Shown: positions 7,438-17,149, counted from the stretch's first letter. The stretch: 64,000 nucleotides of DNA from CBDBND01 sp965262665 (GCA_965262665.1 CBDHFR010000003.1:682001-746000); one strand, 5' to 3'. The notes: generated by a model not told the origin, from the sequence alone. Numbers and translations are program-made.

Positions 7438-9303
7438 ATGAGCGATGTCTTGCGGCTGGCGCTGGTGGGTAATCCCAACAGCGGGAAAAGTTCGCTCTTC
7501 AACGCGTTGACTGGCAGTCGCCAAAAAGTGGGCAACTATCCGGGGGTGACGGTGGAACGCCGCGCCGGATCCTTCACCACAGCCGATGGCCGCCTCATCG
7601 ATGTGGTCGATTTGCCCGGCACGTACAGTCTAACACCCCACAGTCCCGACGAGGTCATCACCCGCGACGTACTATTGGGTCAGAGTGCAATTGAATACGA
7701 TCCCGACGCCATTGTCTGTGTCGTCGATGCCACCAGCCTCCGGGCGCATCTTCGTTTCGTTCTTGAACTGAAGCGTATCGGCAAACCCATCATCGTGGCC
7801 TTAAACATGATGGATCTAGCGACACGTGATGCCATTGAAATTGATCACCACCGCTTGGCTCAGGAACTCGGTCTGCCAGTTGTATCGACTGTAGCAGTGC
7901 GACGCACTGGAATTGCCGACTTGGTGACAGCCTTTTCAAATGAAACTTGGTCCGCGTTATGGCGGGATCATCCGGTTACAGATTTACCCACCGGTGACCA
8001 GCCAACCGTTCGCGCTTTGCAAAAAGAAGCCCGGCGCATTGCCGCCGCGGTCACACTAAACGAAGGACTGGAACACGCCCTCACCCGCCGCCTGGACGCG
8101 GCAGCTCTCAATCCTGTTGTCGGTCCCGTGATTCTTCTGTCTTTGCTGTTTATCATTTTCCAGGCCGTGTTCGCCTGGGCGGAAGCGCCTATGGCCTGGA
8201 TCGACAGCGGCACCATCGCCTTGCAGCAATGGGTGCTGAACACCATGCCGGACAACGTGATCCGGAGTCTATTCGTCGACGGAATCCTGGCCGGTGTCGG
8301 CACCGTCGTTATCTTCCTGCCGCAGATTTTGATTCTGTTTGCCTTCATCTTGGTTCTCGAGGCGTCGGGATACATGGCCCGCGCCGCCTTTCTCATGGAC
8401 CGGATCATGACCATGGCTGGACTCAATGGCCGGGCGTTCATTCCCCTGCTGTCCAGTTTCGCCTGTGCCATTCCCGGGATCATGGCCGCCCGCGTTATCG
8501 ATAATCCCCGCGACCGCCTGACCACCATCATGGTGGCACCGCTGATGACCTGTTCCGCCCGGTTGCCCGTGTACACGCTGATCATCGCGGCGTTTATTCC
8601 CAACACCGTCGTTTACGCTGGAATCCGCTTACAGGGTTTGGTGATGTTCGGGCTCTACCTGGCCGGCATCATCAGCGCGCTGATCGTTGCCGCCATCCTC
8701 AAACGCACCTTGACCAAAGGCGCCCCGCCTCGGCTGTTGCTGGAAATGCCCAAGTATCAAGTGCCGCGCCTGCGCGATTTGCTGATCGGTCTATATGAGC
8801 GCGGCCGCTTGTTTGTCCGCCGCGCCAGCACCATCATTCTGTCTGCCATGATCGTGCTTTGGGCTTTGGCGTCTTTTCCGGGACCGCCGCCCGACGCTGA
8901 CAAGCCTGACATCTATTACAGCGCTGCGGGAACACTGGGCCGCGGATTGGAAGTGCTGTTCGCGCCGATCGGTTTCAACTGGGAAATTTCGATCGCGTTG
9001 GTACCCGGCATGGCGGCGCGGGAAGTAGCTGTCGGCGCTCTCGGTACAGTGTATTCGTTGAGCGGTTCGGAGGATGCCATCGCCTCCAGTCTGGCCGGTG
9101 TGTTGCGATCAGCGTGGCCCCTGCCGACCGCTTTGGCGTTTCTCGCCTGGTATATTTTCGCACCCCAATGTCTGTCGACTTTAGCAGTTGCCCGGCGGGA
9201 AACCAACTCCTGGGGCTGGACGCTGTTTATGTTCGGCTATCTGTTTGCCCTCGCCTACGGGGCGGCGGGCGCGACCTATTGGACGGCCATGGCATTGCTG
9301 TGA
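7438..9303 (+). CDS. feoB: Ferrous iron transporter FeoB
   Basis: The 621-residue protein joins an N-terminal G domain to a polytopic Fe(II) permease. G motifs are visible: GNPNSGKSS (G1), DLPGTYSLTPHSPDE (G3 and the switch region), NMMD (G4). The membrane part contains two Gate-like segments (MARAAFLMDRIMTMAGLNGRAFIPLLSSFACAIPGIMAAR and PLMTCSARLPVYTLIIAAFI), the latter with the conserved Cys of the permease. It is shorter than E. coli FeoB but in the usual range for proteobacterial types lacking long linkers. It forms an operon with feoA. Confidence 0.92.
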   Translation: MSDVLRLALVGNPNSGKSSLFNALTGSRQKVGNYPGVTVERRAGSFTTADGRLIDVVDLPGTYSLTPHSPDEVITRDVLLGQSAIEYDPDAIVCVVDATSLRAHLRFVLELKRIGKPIIVALNMMDLATRDAIEIDHHRLAQELGLPVVSTVAVRRTGIADLVTAFSNETWSALWRDHPVTDLPTGDQPTVRALQKEARRIAAAVTLNEGLEHALTRRLDAAALNPVVGPVILLSLLFIIFQAVFAWAEAPMAWIDSGTIALQQWVLNTMPDNVIRSLFVDGILAGVGTVVIFLPQILILFAFILVLEASGYMARAAFLMDRIMTMAGLNGRAFIPLLSSFACAIPGIMAARVIDNPRDRLTTIMVAPLMTCSARLPVYTLIIAAFIPNTVVYAGIRLQGLVMFGLYLAGIISALIVAAILKRTLTKGAPPRLLLEMPKYQVPRLRDLLIGLYERGRLFVRRASTIILSAMIVLWALASFPGPPPDADKPDIYYSAAGTLGRGLEVLFAPIGFNWEISIALVPGMAAREVAVGALGTVYSLSGSEDAIASSLAGVLRSAWPLPTALAFLAWYIFAPQCLSTLAVARRETNSWGWTLFMFGYLFALAYGAAGATYWTAMALL

Positions 9304-9324
9304 TCTCTAAAAAGGATCCGTTCC

Positions 9325-10635
9325 CTACAAAATGAACCGGCTGAGATCACCCTTCTTGGCGAGATCGCCTACCTGGCTCTGCACCAAATCGGCGGTGATG
9401 GGAATGGTTTCGCCGCCCCGGTCGGTGGCTGTGAAACTGATCTCTTCCAACAATTTTTCCATCACCGTATGCAGCCGCCGGGCGCCAATGTTTTCCACAT
9501 TTTGATTGATCTCCGCTGCCAATGTGGCGATGGCGTCAACTGCATCCTCGGCGAATTTCAAAGTCACATCCTCCGTTCCCATCAACGCTTCGTATTGCCT
9601 GATCAGACTCACTTCCGTTTCGGTGAGGATGCGAACAAAGTCGTCCTTGGTCAGCGCCTTCAGTTCGACCCGGATCGGCAGCCGGCCTTGCAGTTCCGGC
9701 AACAGATCGGACGGCTTGGCGAGATGAAACGCACCCGAAGCGATGAATAAAATGTGATCGGTTTTGACCGTGCCGTGTTTGGTCGCCACCGAGGTGCCTT
9801 CAATCAAAGGCAAGAGATCACGCTGCACACCTTCCCGTGAAACTTCACCACCGTGCGTATCGCTGCGGGCGGTTATTTTGTCAATTTCGTCGAGGAAGAC
9901 GATGCCGTTGTTCTCCACCGCTTCGATAGCATCACGCACCATGAGGTCTTCATCCAAGAGCTTGTCGCTTTCTTCATGCAAGAGTACGTCATAGGAATCA
10001 GAAACCGACATGCGTTTGGTTTTCTTGCGGCCGCCCAACATACCGCCCAGCATGTCGTTGAGGTTGACCATACCAACCTGCGCGCCCGGCATGCCGGGGA
10101 TGTCCATGGTCGGCATGCCGGCACTACCGCTTTCGGTGACATCAATCTCGATCTCTTTGTCGTTGAGCTCGCCGGTGCGCAACTTGGTGCGGAAACTATC
10201 CCGTGTGCCTTGACTTGCCACCTCGCCAACCAGTGCATCAAGCACCCGTTCCTCTGCCGCAATCTCTGCTTTGGCGGTGACCTGTTTGCGTAGGCGTTCA
10301 CGGGTCATGTGCAGGGCGATCTCCACCAGGTCGCGAATGATGCTTTCCACGTCGCGGCCGACATAGCCCACTTCGGTGAATTTGGTGGCTTCAACTTTCA
10401 TAAAAGGTGCCTGGGCCAGCTTGGCCAGCCGCCGAGCGATCTCCGTTTTACCCACACCCGTGGGTCCGATCATGAGAATATTTTTGGGCAGCACTTCGTC
10501 TTTCAATGCGTCGGGCAATTGTTGGCGCCGCCAGCGGTTGCGCAAAGCGATGGCAACGGCGCGCTTGGCATCGTCCTGGCCAATGATGAAGCGGTCCAGC
10601 TCGGAAACAATTTCGCGGGGAGAAAACGATGTCAT
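9325..10635 (-). CDS. hslU: ATP-dependent protease ATPase subunit HslU
   Basis: This is the unfoldase ring of the HslUV (ClpQY) protease. The protein has 436 residues and starts MTSFSPREIVSELDRFIIGQDDAKRAVAIALRNRWRR. Walker A is GPTGVGKTE near residue 57, and TKFTEVGYVGRDVE is the pore loop (GYVG). The I domain is rich in Met/Gly. Walker B is NGIVFLDEIDKI, sensor residues follow, and the C-terminus is GDLAKKGDLSRFIL, the tail that docks into HslV. It is co-transcribed with hslV, 5 bp apart. Confidence 0.95.
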   Translation of the reverse strand: MTSFSPREIVSELDRFIIGQDDAKRAVAIALRNRWRRQQLPDALKDEVLPKNILMIGPTGVGKTEIARRLAKLAQAPFMKVEATKFTEVGYVGRDVESIIRDLVEIALHMTRERLRKQVTAKAEIAAEERVLDALVGEVASQGTRDSFRTKLRTGELNDKEIEIDVTESGSAGMPTMDIPGMPGAQVGMVNLNDMLGGMLGGRKKTKRMSVSDSYDVLLHEESDKLLDEDLMVRDAIEAVENNGIVFLDEIDKITARSDTHGGEVSREGVQRDLLPLIEGTSVATKHGTVKTDHILFIASGAFHLAKPSDLLPELQGRLPIRVELKALTKDDFVRILTETEVSLIRQYEALMGTEDVTLKFAEDAVDAIATLAAEINQNVENIGARRLHTVMEKLLEEISFTATDRGGETIPITADLVQSQVGDLAKKGDLSRFIL

Positions 10636-10640
10636 AACGG

Positions 10641-11186
10641 CTAAAGGCTTTCCACGACCAAGGAGTCATTGGTGTAGACGCAAATGTCGGCGGCGATGCC
10701 CATGGCTTTGCGCGCCACGGCTTCGGCGTCCATGTCGTCCCGGTCGATCAAAGCGCGGGCGGCGGCCAAGGCGAACGATCCGCCCGAGCCGATGCCGATG
10801 AGACCGTCCTCCGGCTCGAGCACATCCCCGGTGCCGGTCAGCACCAGGGAAGTTTCCTTATCGGCCACCGCCATCATCGCCTCAAGCCGGCGTAAGTAGC
10901 GGTCGGTGCGCCAATCTTTGGCCAGTTCCACGCAGGACCGGGTGAGCTGTCCGGGATGCTGATCGAGCTTGGCTTCCAAGCGCTCGAACAGCGTAAAGGC
11001 GTCGGCCGTTGCGCCGGCAAATCCTGCAATGACGGCGCCGTCCGCTAAGGTACGTACTTTCTTGGCATTGGATTTAATGACCTGCTGACCGAAGGTCACT
11101 TGGCCGTCACCGGCGATGACGACGGTTCCATTTTTCCGGATAGACAAGATAGTTGTGCCGTGCCACGCGGCGGCGTCGGAGGGCAT
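10641..11186 (-). CDS. hslV: ATP-dependent protease peptidase subunit HslV
   Basis: This is the threonine protease of the HslUV complex. After a short propeptide (MPSDAAAWHG) the catalytic Thr begins TTILSIRKNGTVVIAGDGQVTFGQ. The conserved GDGQVT, KVRTL and GSGGSFALAAARAL motifs are all present; the Lys in KKVRTL region matches the active-site helper. The length of 181 residues is normal. A sigma-32-like promoter lies about 80 bp upstream, in keeping with heat induction of the pair. Confidence 0.95.
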   Translation of the reverse strand: MPSDAAAWHGTTILSIRKNGTVVIAGDGQVTFGQQVIKSNAKKVRTLADGAVIAGFAGATADAFTLFERLEAKLDQHPGQLTRSCVELAKDWRTDRYLRRLEAMMAVADKETSLVLTGTGDVLEPEDGLIGIGSGGSFALAAARALIDRDDMDAEAVARKAMGIAADICVYTNDSLVVESL

Positions 11187-11527
11187 GGACGATCCTTTCA
11201 GGAACTGGCCTTTCGGAGGAAGAGGGCGCGCGTCGGTGTTTGCTTTGATTGGTTCCCTAAAGGATGGGACGCTGGCTGATTAGATTCAAGGGGTTGCGGT
11301 AAGAGAAGACAGTCTATTCTGATAAGACCAAATGTTCACCCAAGACAAATATACCATCGCGATTTCGCTGTCCCAATCGTTCCACCCGGTGTTCGTATGT
11401 TTCAAATTTGCCGAGACCGCGCCGCAGAGATGGGCTCGACGGGCTCAAGCTTCAAGATATAGTCTGTCACGGCAAAGCAGGTAAACGCGAATAAACTACG
11501 CATTCTTTCAAGTAGGCGAACAGAATC
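11187..11527. other. Intergenic region between hslV and the TPR gene
   Basis: About 340 bp without a convincing gene. It contains the hslVU leader and heat-shock-like promoter on the minus side. It also holds an A/T-richer stretch (11320-11527) that presumably carries the promoter of the divergent TPR gene. The base composition drops in GC toward the TPR gene, consistent with an acquired surface-polysaccharide locus beginning here. No terminator or RNA gene was seen. Confidence 0.5.
11262..11290 (-). promoter_or_regulatory. Candidate heat-shock (sigma-32) promoter for hslVU
   Basis: On the minus strand there is CTTGAA (11290-11285), a 16-bp spacer, then CCCATCC (11268-11262). This resembles the RpoH consensus CTTG...CYTATnT used in alphaproteobacteria and lies 76 bp upstream of the hslV start. 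It is inferred from sequence only; one position of each element differs from consensus. Confidence 0.4.
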
Positions 11528-11977
11528 ATGTCTTTTCAGAATGAGCTTGAAGCCACTTACGAAAAGGGCATCGAACTTCTCAATGCGGGAAACGTTCATG
11601 AATCAATACCGTTTCTTGCAAAGGCGGCCGATCAGAACCGGAGTTACAAGACACTAAACATTCTAGCCTCAGCTTTTATGCGCATCAACAAGTACAACGA
11701 GGCGCTCACCTGCTTCAACAAGATCGATGCCAACGGTTGGACGAACGCAAAATCGCTTCTTCGAAAGAGCCAAGCGCAGGAAAGGCTTGGTCATATCTCA
11801 GACGCAATGGAAACCTATCGTAAACTATTAGCGCTAGACCCGATGCATGTTCCAAGTACACTGCGATACTGCGAGTTCCTTTGGAACATCGAACCCAACG
11901 CAGTTCTAGGCCAACTCATACCAGCGGTCGTTGAGATTGATTCTCTTTTAGGGATTCCCCACGGCGCAATGATGTGA
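11528..11977 (+). pseudogene. TPR/glycosyltransferase-like gene, fragment 1 (TPR part)
   Basis: The fragment encodes tetratricopeptide-like helices: ELEATYEKGIELLNAGNVHESIPFLAKAA, YKTLNILASAFMRINKYNEALTCFNKI, SLLRKSQAQERLGHISDAMETYRKLLALDP. It stops at TGA just before an IS630 element. The same gene appears to continue after the element at about 13085, again at 15239 and after 18909. The stop at 11977 may already lie in element or junction sequence. Lower GC and non-local codon use suggest acquisition. TPR proteins next to sugar transferases and methyltransferases usually act in surface glycan or protein glycosylation; that role is inferred. Confidence 0.6.
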
Positions 11978-11984
11978 TTCATAG

Positions 11985-13083
11985 AAAGCCGGCTTTAAAT
12001 GGAGGATTTGATGTCGGCGAAGATCCCGTTGCGAACGGACTATGACGCGGTCCAAGCGCGGGCCTTGGCGCGCAAAGCGACAGATCCCAATCAGGTGCGC
12101 CGCCTTCTGGCGATTGCGGCGGTTTATGATGACTGAACCGTAGGGATGCGGCGGCGGTTGGCGGCATGGACCGCCAGAGCCTGCGCGACTGGGTGTACCG
12201 GTTCAATCAGGCAGGCCCCGAGGGCCTGCACGACCACAAATCTCCCGGCGCGGTTCCGCAGCTGACGGCGGTGGAGAGGGTGGCGTTGGCGGAGATCGTC
12301 GAGGCGGGGCCGGACAGCGACGGCGTCGTGCGCTGGCGCCGGCTCGACCTCAAGGAGGTTATCCGGGACCGCTTCGGGGTGGAGTATCACGAGCGCTCGG
12401 TCTCGCGCCTGCTGCACGATCTCGGCTTCTCGCACATGAGCGCCCGGGTGCGCCATCCAGGCCAAGATGCGGCAATGCTGGAGACGTTTAAAGAAACTTC
12501 CCCCGGGCGCTCGCCGCGGCGGTAGCCCACCTGCCGCCCGCAACGCCGGTCGAGCTGTGGTGGCAAGACGAGATGCGCCTTGGCCAGAAGAACGGCATCG
12601 TCCGGCAGTGGGCGCGCACCGGCAGCCGTCCGCGTCAGCCCAAGGACCAGCGCTACCAGAGCGCCTATCTGTTCGGCGCCGTCTGCCTGGCGCGCGGTAC
12701 CGGTGCGGCCGTGGCGATGCCGTTCGCCGACACCCATGCCATGCCGGCCCATCTCGAAGAGATTAGCCGCACCGTCGCCGACGGCTCACACGCCGTCCTC
12801 CTCATGGACCGCGCCGGCTGGCACACCACCACCGAATTGGAGTTCCCCGACAACATCACGCCGCTGTTCCTGCCGCCCAGATCGCCGGAGCCGGACCCGG
12901 CCGAAAACATCTGGCAGTACCTGCGCCAGACCTACCTGTCGCACCGCGTCTTCGACAGTTACGAAGACATCGTCGATGCGGCATGCCACGCCTGGAACAA
13001 GCTCATCGACAAGCCCTCGAAAATCATGTCGATTGGTATGCGCAAATGGGCACACGAAGGTCAAATTCAATGACTGTTGGTAT
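11985..13083 (+). mobile_element. IS630-family element (second subgroup), frameshifted copy
   Basis: The right end reads GACTGTTGGTAT followed by TA (13084-13085), and the same end occurs in the copy at 23187. I could not identify a matching inverted repeat on the left, so that boundary is approximate (between about 11950 and 12000). The element interrupts the TPR/glycosyltransferase-like gene. Host coding sequence resumes directly at the right TA. Confidence 0.7.
12011..13073 (+). pseudogene. IS630 transposase (WWQDE type) with frameshifts
   Basis: Translation begins MSAKIPLRTDYDAVQARALARKATDPNQVRRLL after a GGAGG ribosome site at 12001. The reading frame is lost at about 12130 (AAVYDD, then LNRRDAAAVGG in the -1 frame). 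It continues as MDRQSLRDWVYRFNQAGPEGL to FKETSPG, then shifts -1 again near 12495 to give ALAAAVAHLPPATPVELWWQDEMRLGQKNG. The catalytic residues are the D of WWQDE, the D of LLMDRAGWH and the E of PAENIWQYLR. The second shift may be programmed; the first looks like damage. Confidence 0.75.
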
Positions 13084-13084
13084 T

Positions 13085-14032
13085 AGCGCTCTTTGCGATT
13101 CACTCAGCGACAATTCACTACGCGCCCTTCATACGTTTGAATAGCTTGCGACCTATGCAGAGAGACATGAAAGACGTCAGCGCGGCTTGTCTCCGGTTCA
13201 TGGCAGGAGCCTCGATGACGTCTATTCACATACGCCATTGAACAACGCGAAAGTCTTGTTGAATTAGCGAGAAGACGCCTTTCAACAAATGAAGCTGATA
13301 CCGATGCCCTGGCCACACTCGCGATCTTCGATCTCAGTCAAGGCCGATGGCAAGACATGGAAAAACGTCTAGAACACTTAAGATCGATCTCGTCTACGCA
13401 CAAAGATCTAAACATGTGGATCGACGACGATTATGGAGCCTGCCTAAATGACATAGAAGAAGACATGGCGGTCATGTTGCCGCCCGTCATTGATATCATC
13501 GCACTCTCGCCGTCCCGCGACGGCACCATCTTCCTGTGTTCCGACCCAATCTACTTTTACAGATTTACAGCCCCTCTACTTCTTTCCCTTGAGAGCTTGG
13601 CAAAGAAGTCGCGCGTTCAAATTCATATTGTGGATGCAGAATTTCTCAACCTGTCCGTTACCAGGGAATTCTTAGCCAACCTCAAGCATGTTCAATGCGG
13701 ACTATCTGTTGAAAGCAGCGGCCTCGGAGAAATGCCGTTGAATCAGAAGGCGAATTATCATCATGCCATACGGTATGTGAGACTATTTCAGGCACTTTAC
13801 CGAGGTCAGGGATCGTATTGCCTCGCTGATGTTGACGGCTTGTTCGTTCAGGACCCTGCGGACATTTTCACCAGCCTGTCGGATCACGACATGGGTATTT
13901 GTGTGGTTCCGGGCATGTGGCATTCCTGGGCCCATTTCCGCGCCGCTTTTACCGTGTTTACGAAAACAGAATCAGGATTGAATTTCATGCGACTGGTTGC
14001 CGCCTATATCTCGGATGCTATCAATAAGGTTA
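13085..14032 (+). pseudogene. TPR/glycosyltransferase-like gene, fragment 2
   Basis: After the IS630 element the host gene resumes as SALCDSLSDNSLRALHTFE, then a TAG, then LATYAERHERRQRGLSP, a frameshift near 13220, and a long open stretch from 13219. That stretch contains EQRESLVELARRRLSTNEADTDALATLAIFDLSQGRW (TPR-like) and DGTIFLCSDPIYFYRFTAPLLLSLE. It also contains SYCLADVDGLFVQDPADIF, which resembles the DXD region of nucleotide-sugar transferases, and ends AAYISDAINKV at the next IS630 insertion. The frame closes perfectly onto fragment 3 if that element is removed. The function is inferred; no close family was recognised. Confidence 0.6.
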
Positions 14033-14040
14033 TACTCCTG

Positions 14041-15127
14041 CTACCCAATTACTCGGTACTGATCGTGTGTGATGACACGAAAGTTGTCGGTAACGGTGTC
14101 TCGGATTGTTTCCCATTCCCGGGGCAGGGTTTGGTTGAAGAACCCGAAGATGGCCTCGGTGAACTGTCGGAAATCGGGATAAAACCGGTTGTGCGTCACA
14201 TGCCGGTGCATGACGCCCCATAACCGCTCGATGGGATTGAGGTGTGGCGCATACGGCGGCAGGAAATGCAGTCGGATGCGGCACTCCGGCCGCTCCAGGA
14301 ACGGCCGCAACAGCCTGGCATGGTGATAGCGCGCATTGTCGAGACAGACATGGATCACCCGGGATCACCCGGGATCACCCGGGTGTCCGGATAGGCCCGT
14401 TCCAGCTTCTCGAACAACCGCAGAGAGGTTTCGGCATTGATCTTCTCGCCCTCGACCAGGGTGAGCTTCATCGTTTCAAGGTCCAGTGCGCCGTGCAGGT
14501 TCAGCCGCTGGCGCCCTGTCGTGGCCTTGATCGCCGGCTTGTCGGAACGGATGAACCAGCCATGCGCCGGCCGGCTCTGATACTCGGGATGGACCGCAGC
14601 GGCGAAGACAACCGTCGCGTCCGGAAACATCCCGCGCGTCAGCTGTTCATAATCCCTGATGAAGGCTTCCTGCGCCTGCTTGTCGGCCTGCTTCGGCAGC
14701 GTCTTCGGCTTCACGTATGCGAACCCCAGGCGGTGCATCAGCTTGATGGCGCCCGGACGTGAATATCTCACAGCAAACTTTCGGAAGATGGCATCCCGCA
14801 CCGCGTTGGTGTCGCGCGGCGGATTGTCCCGGAACTGCGCCTTGAGAGCGGCTTCCTGGTTCGCCGTCAGGCGGCCCCCGCGCGGTCCGGGTAATCCGCA
14901 AGCTCCACAGAGGCGAGACCCTTCTCGCGGAAGTCCCGTAGCCAGCCGCGAACCGTGTCGGGATCGAGATAGAATATCCTGGAGACCATCTGCACGCTGT
15001 GGCCATCATCAAGGGCAACCAGCGCATTCGCGCGCCGTACCTGCAGCGCTTCGACCTTCCGCTTGCGCATGACATTCAGGAGTGCCTTGCGTTCGTCAGC
15101 GGTCAGAAAGGAGGCCCTTTTGCGCAT
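14041..15127 (-). pseudogene. IS630 transposase, disrupted
   Basis: Three reading frames carry one transposase. 15127 to 14867 holds the helix-turn-helix part (VSRIFYLDPDTVRGWLRDFREKGL). 14801 to 14355 holds the middle (GAIKLMHRLGFAYVKPKTLP, VVFAAAVHPEYQSRPAHGW). 14358 to 14041 holds the end (IHVCLDNARYHHARLL, PPYAPHLNPIERLWG). The first catalytic Asp, normally FADAVHP, is Ala here. A threefold 10-bp tandem repeat at 14352 shifts the frame between the last two parts. The element is not expected to transpose. Confidence 0.75.
14352..14383. repeat. Threefold 10-bp tandem repeat in IS630
   Basis: The unit GGGATCACCC is present three times in direct tandem (first copy with one mismatch), inside the transposase coding region. 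The repeat falls where the transposase frame breaks, so expansion by two units (or one unit plus an indel) is a likely cause. A comparable 10-bp tandem duplication disrupts the neighbouring ISAs1 transposase at 15885. Confidence 0.85.
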
Positions 15128-15238
15128 CTTCGCCGTTAAGTCGTTCGCTGCTCGTGTCGTTGGAGAGGTGCATGAATCGGCAGCCGAATCAGGTCAATGC
15201 AAAATACTAAATTCAGGCCGAATCAATGATTCCAGGTA

Positions 15239-15523
15239 TAAACTGTTTTGGGGTATTGATCAGACCGCCCTCTTTACTGTCTATAACTTTCTAACCAAAC
15301 ACGATGAGTCTCCGTGCGTAAAGGCGTTGGACGAAAGCGTTTTTTCGTTGGAGGCGAAAGAAGGGTCTATATTTTAGAACGATGGCGGAAAAGAGAAGTT
15401 TGAATTGGCGAATCGCGTTGAAAATGAGGATCCAACCCTAGTTATCGATGAGCTCGGGTCTTATGCCCAATTGTACGCAAACTATCCGAAGCAGTCGTGT
15501 TCAATATGCAATCGTCTATCTCA
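15239..15523 (+). pseudogene. TPR/glycosyltransferase-like gene, fragment 3
   Basis: The host gene continues in frame as KLFWGIDQTALFTVYNFLTKHDESPCVKALDESVFSLEAKEGSIF, then TAG at 15375-15377. The frame remains open after it (NDGGKEKFELANRVENEDPTLVIDELGSYAQLYANYPKQ) up to the ISAs1 insertion. The WGIDQTALF segment is the kind of conserved Asp-Gln stretch seen near the acceptor side of nucleotide-diphospho-sugar transferases. The stop and an additional one-base shift near 15490 show that the gene was decaying apart from the insertions. Confidence 0.55.
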
Positions 15524-15884
15524 CAGAGCAATCGGGTGAACGGATCATTGTGTGATGAGGCTTGCGAGGAAGTCGTCGTCCCAGGCGGCGACCTTTCGGC
15601 GGAGTCTTAGGGAGTCCTTGCCGGGGTCTCGTCGTATGAGGTTTTGTGCCATGTGCTTGATGGTGGTGAAGTTGGCCGGGGCGTGATCGGTACGCAGGCG
15701 GCATTCGTCATCGCGAAAGACCATGTCCATGACCCAGTGCAAGCTGTTCTCTATCGCCCAGTGGGAGCGGATAATTGGGCCTAGTTGCGCCGCCGCGAGA
15801 TCGAGCGATGAGATGTAGAGTCGGGTCTCGTGCTCGGTCTTGTCGCCGATCTCGCGCGTGCTTTCGACCGCGATGACGGATTTC

Positions 15885-15904
15885 AGCCCCGGCCAGCCCC
15901 GGCC
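15885..15904. repeat. 10-bp tandem duplication in ISAs1 transposase
   Basis: The unit AGCCCCGGCC occurs twice in direct tandem. Removing one copy restores the expected WLQQRHGWPGLKSVIAVES reading frame, so this is a recent duplication that broke the transposase. Confidence 0.85.
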
Positions 15905-16327
15905 AGCCATGGCGCTGCTGGAGCCAGGCGATATCCTCGCTCACCGTCGCCCTTCGCGTCTCGATGCGGCCATGGTCGCCGCCGACGCTGGTGTGCTGGC
16001 TGCTCTTGGTGTTGTTGAAGCCATTAGCTTTTTGTTCGTCAACGAAGAGTTCGACAGCTTCGTGCAAGCTGGTCTGGTTGGCTTTGAGCGCCAACACGTA
16101 ATCGGCCTTCTTGTCGACGATCTTGGTGGCGATCTCGCGCTGGCAGCCCATGGCGTCGAGAGTGACAATGGCGCCGTCGATGGCCAACATGTCCAGCAGA
16201 TCGGGGATGGCGATGATCTCGTTCGACTTTTCGGTAGTGTCTCAGTTTGAAATCTGACTGGGTTGACGCATATCTCGCAATTAAGACAAGGCTCCTGTAT
16301 GCTTCCTGCCAAGAATTAGGAGGCCAC

Positions 16328-16546
16328 ATGCCCAAAGGACCCCAAGGCCAGAAGCGCCCTGCCGACTTGATCGGCAACGCTGTCCACGTGGCGAAGATCG
16401 CCACTGGCGAAGTTGAGGAAACCACATACAGGCAGCCGAACAAGGCTAAGGGCGGGCGGGCTGGAGCAAAAGCGCGTGCTGAAAGCCTAACGGCAGAGGG
16501 TCGCAGTGCAATTTCCAAGAAGGCCGCAAACGCAAGATGGGGTTGA
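16328..16546 (+). CDS. Small basic passenger protein
   Basis: A 72-residue Lys/Ala/Arg-rich protein starting MPKGPQGQKRPADLIGNAVHVAKIATGEVEE. It ends with a repeated KAKGGRAGAKARAESLTAEGRSAISKKAANARWG pattern. A strong ribosome site TAGGAGG lies 6 bp before the ATG. The GRSAISKKAANARW-type tail recurs in small bacterial proteins of unknown function and suggests nucleic-acid binding. It lies inside the IS1-like transposon, 95 bp from its left end, so it is probably cargo that moves with it. Confidence 0.65.
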   Translation: MPKGPQGQKRPADLIGNAVHVAKIATGEVEETTYRQPNKAKGGRAGAKARAESLTAEGRSAISKKAANARWG

Positions 16547-16602
16547 CTACGCGAATTCTCTTAAACACCGGCGGCGCAGCCCGCAAGCATTAGGACCAAT
16601 CC

Positions 16603-17022
16603 CTAGTCCAGGATATTTTCCAGGGCATCTTCAGACTTCTTCGGATACCAAAGTTTCATGCGCTGGTAAACGAGTCCCCGAATTTTCAATCTCTTCAAGG
16701 CGGTGCGCCCTGATCTTTCCAAAGTCTTGAAATTTGAGTCGGGAATTCTTGTCGCAACTTCTCGAAAAATATCAACCCCCCTCCGGCCAGGACGTTCTTT
16801 AATAACATCGTAGATCGTCGATATGACAACCCCGCCATCCGCTCCTACGGGCCGTACGGTTTTTGGCTGTGAGGGTTTAATAGGAAACTGCAGCTCCGTT
16901 TGGCCTGAGGCTATCTTTTTGGCTTGCGTATTAAGACAAGCAATAGCATCGCTCCAGCCACGCTCGTATGATATTTTTTGTAATTGCTCTAGCCCTTTTA
17001 CAAGCTCATTCAAGTCTGACAT
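16603..17022 (-). CDS. Unrecognised passenger protein of the IS1-like transposon
   Basis: A 139-residue protein starting MSDLNELVKGLEQLQKISYERGWSDAIACLNTQAKKIASG. An N-terminal helical part is followed by a linker and a C-terminal half with VISTIYDVIKERPGRRGVDIFREVATRIPDSNFKTLERSGRTALKRLKIRGLVYQR. That half looks like a winged-helix DNA-binding fold. I do not recognise the family. It is convergent with the small basic gene and divergent from the hairpin segment. A regulatory role for the transposon is a guess. Confidence 0.6.
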   Translation of the reverse strand: MSDLNELVKGLEQLQKISYERGWSDAIACLNTQAKKIASGQTELQFPIKPSQPKTVRPVGADGGVVISTIYDVIKERPGRRGVDIFREVATRIPDSNFKTLERSGRTALKRLKIRGLVYQRMKLWYPKKSEDALENILD

Positions 17023-17149
17023 AACTCTAATATACAGTCATGGTGGCTCGTTTCAAGCCTTATAACAAGTCAGCCGACATACTGGCCTGTTACCCCGAAT
17101 TGAAAAAGGGCTTGAACCTGACTCGTTTTCGCTCTATTAGGAGAGTTGT

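Larger units (their letters stand above)
14033..15238 (-). mobile_element. IS630-family element (third subgroup) inside the glycosyltransferase-like gene
   Basis: The element is bounded by TA at 14031-14032 and TA at 15239-15240. Its ends read TACTCCTGCTACCCAATTAC and TACCTGGAATCATTG, an imperfect inverted repeat. Precise removal with one TA joins AAG GTT to AAA CTG TTT TGG, restoring NKVKLFWGIDQTALFTVY in frame, which supports these boundaries strongly. Its transposase is broken (next entry). Confidence 0.8.

Noticed and set aside
12665..13070. Minus-strand frames opposite the IS630 transposase at 12 kb (and their mirror images at 23 kb).
   Set aside because: These are antisense shadows of the transposase frame in GC-rich DNA and have no ribosome sites or recognisable domains.
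15063..15238. An open frame on the plus strand running into the TPR/glycosyltransferase fragment.
   Set aside because: Its first part is the antisense of the IS630 transposase; only the sequence after the TA at 15239 belongs to the host gene.
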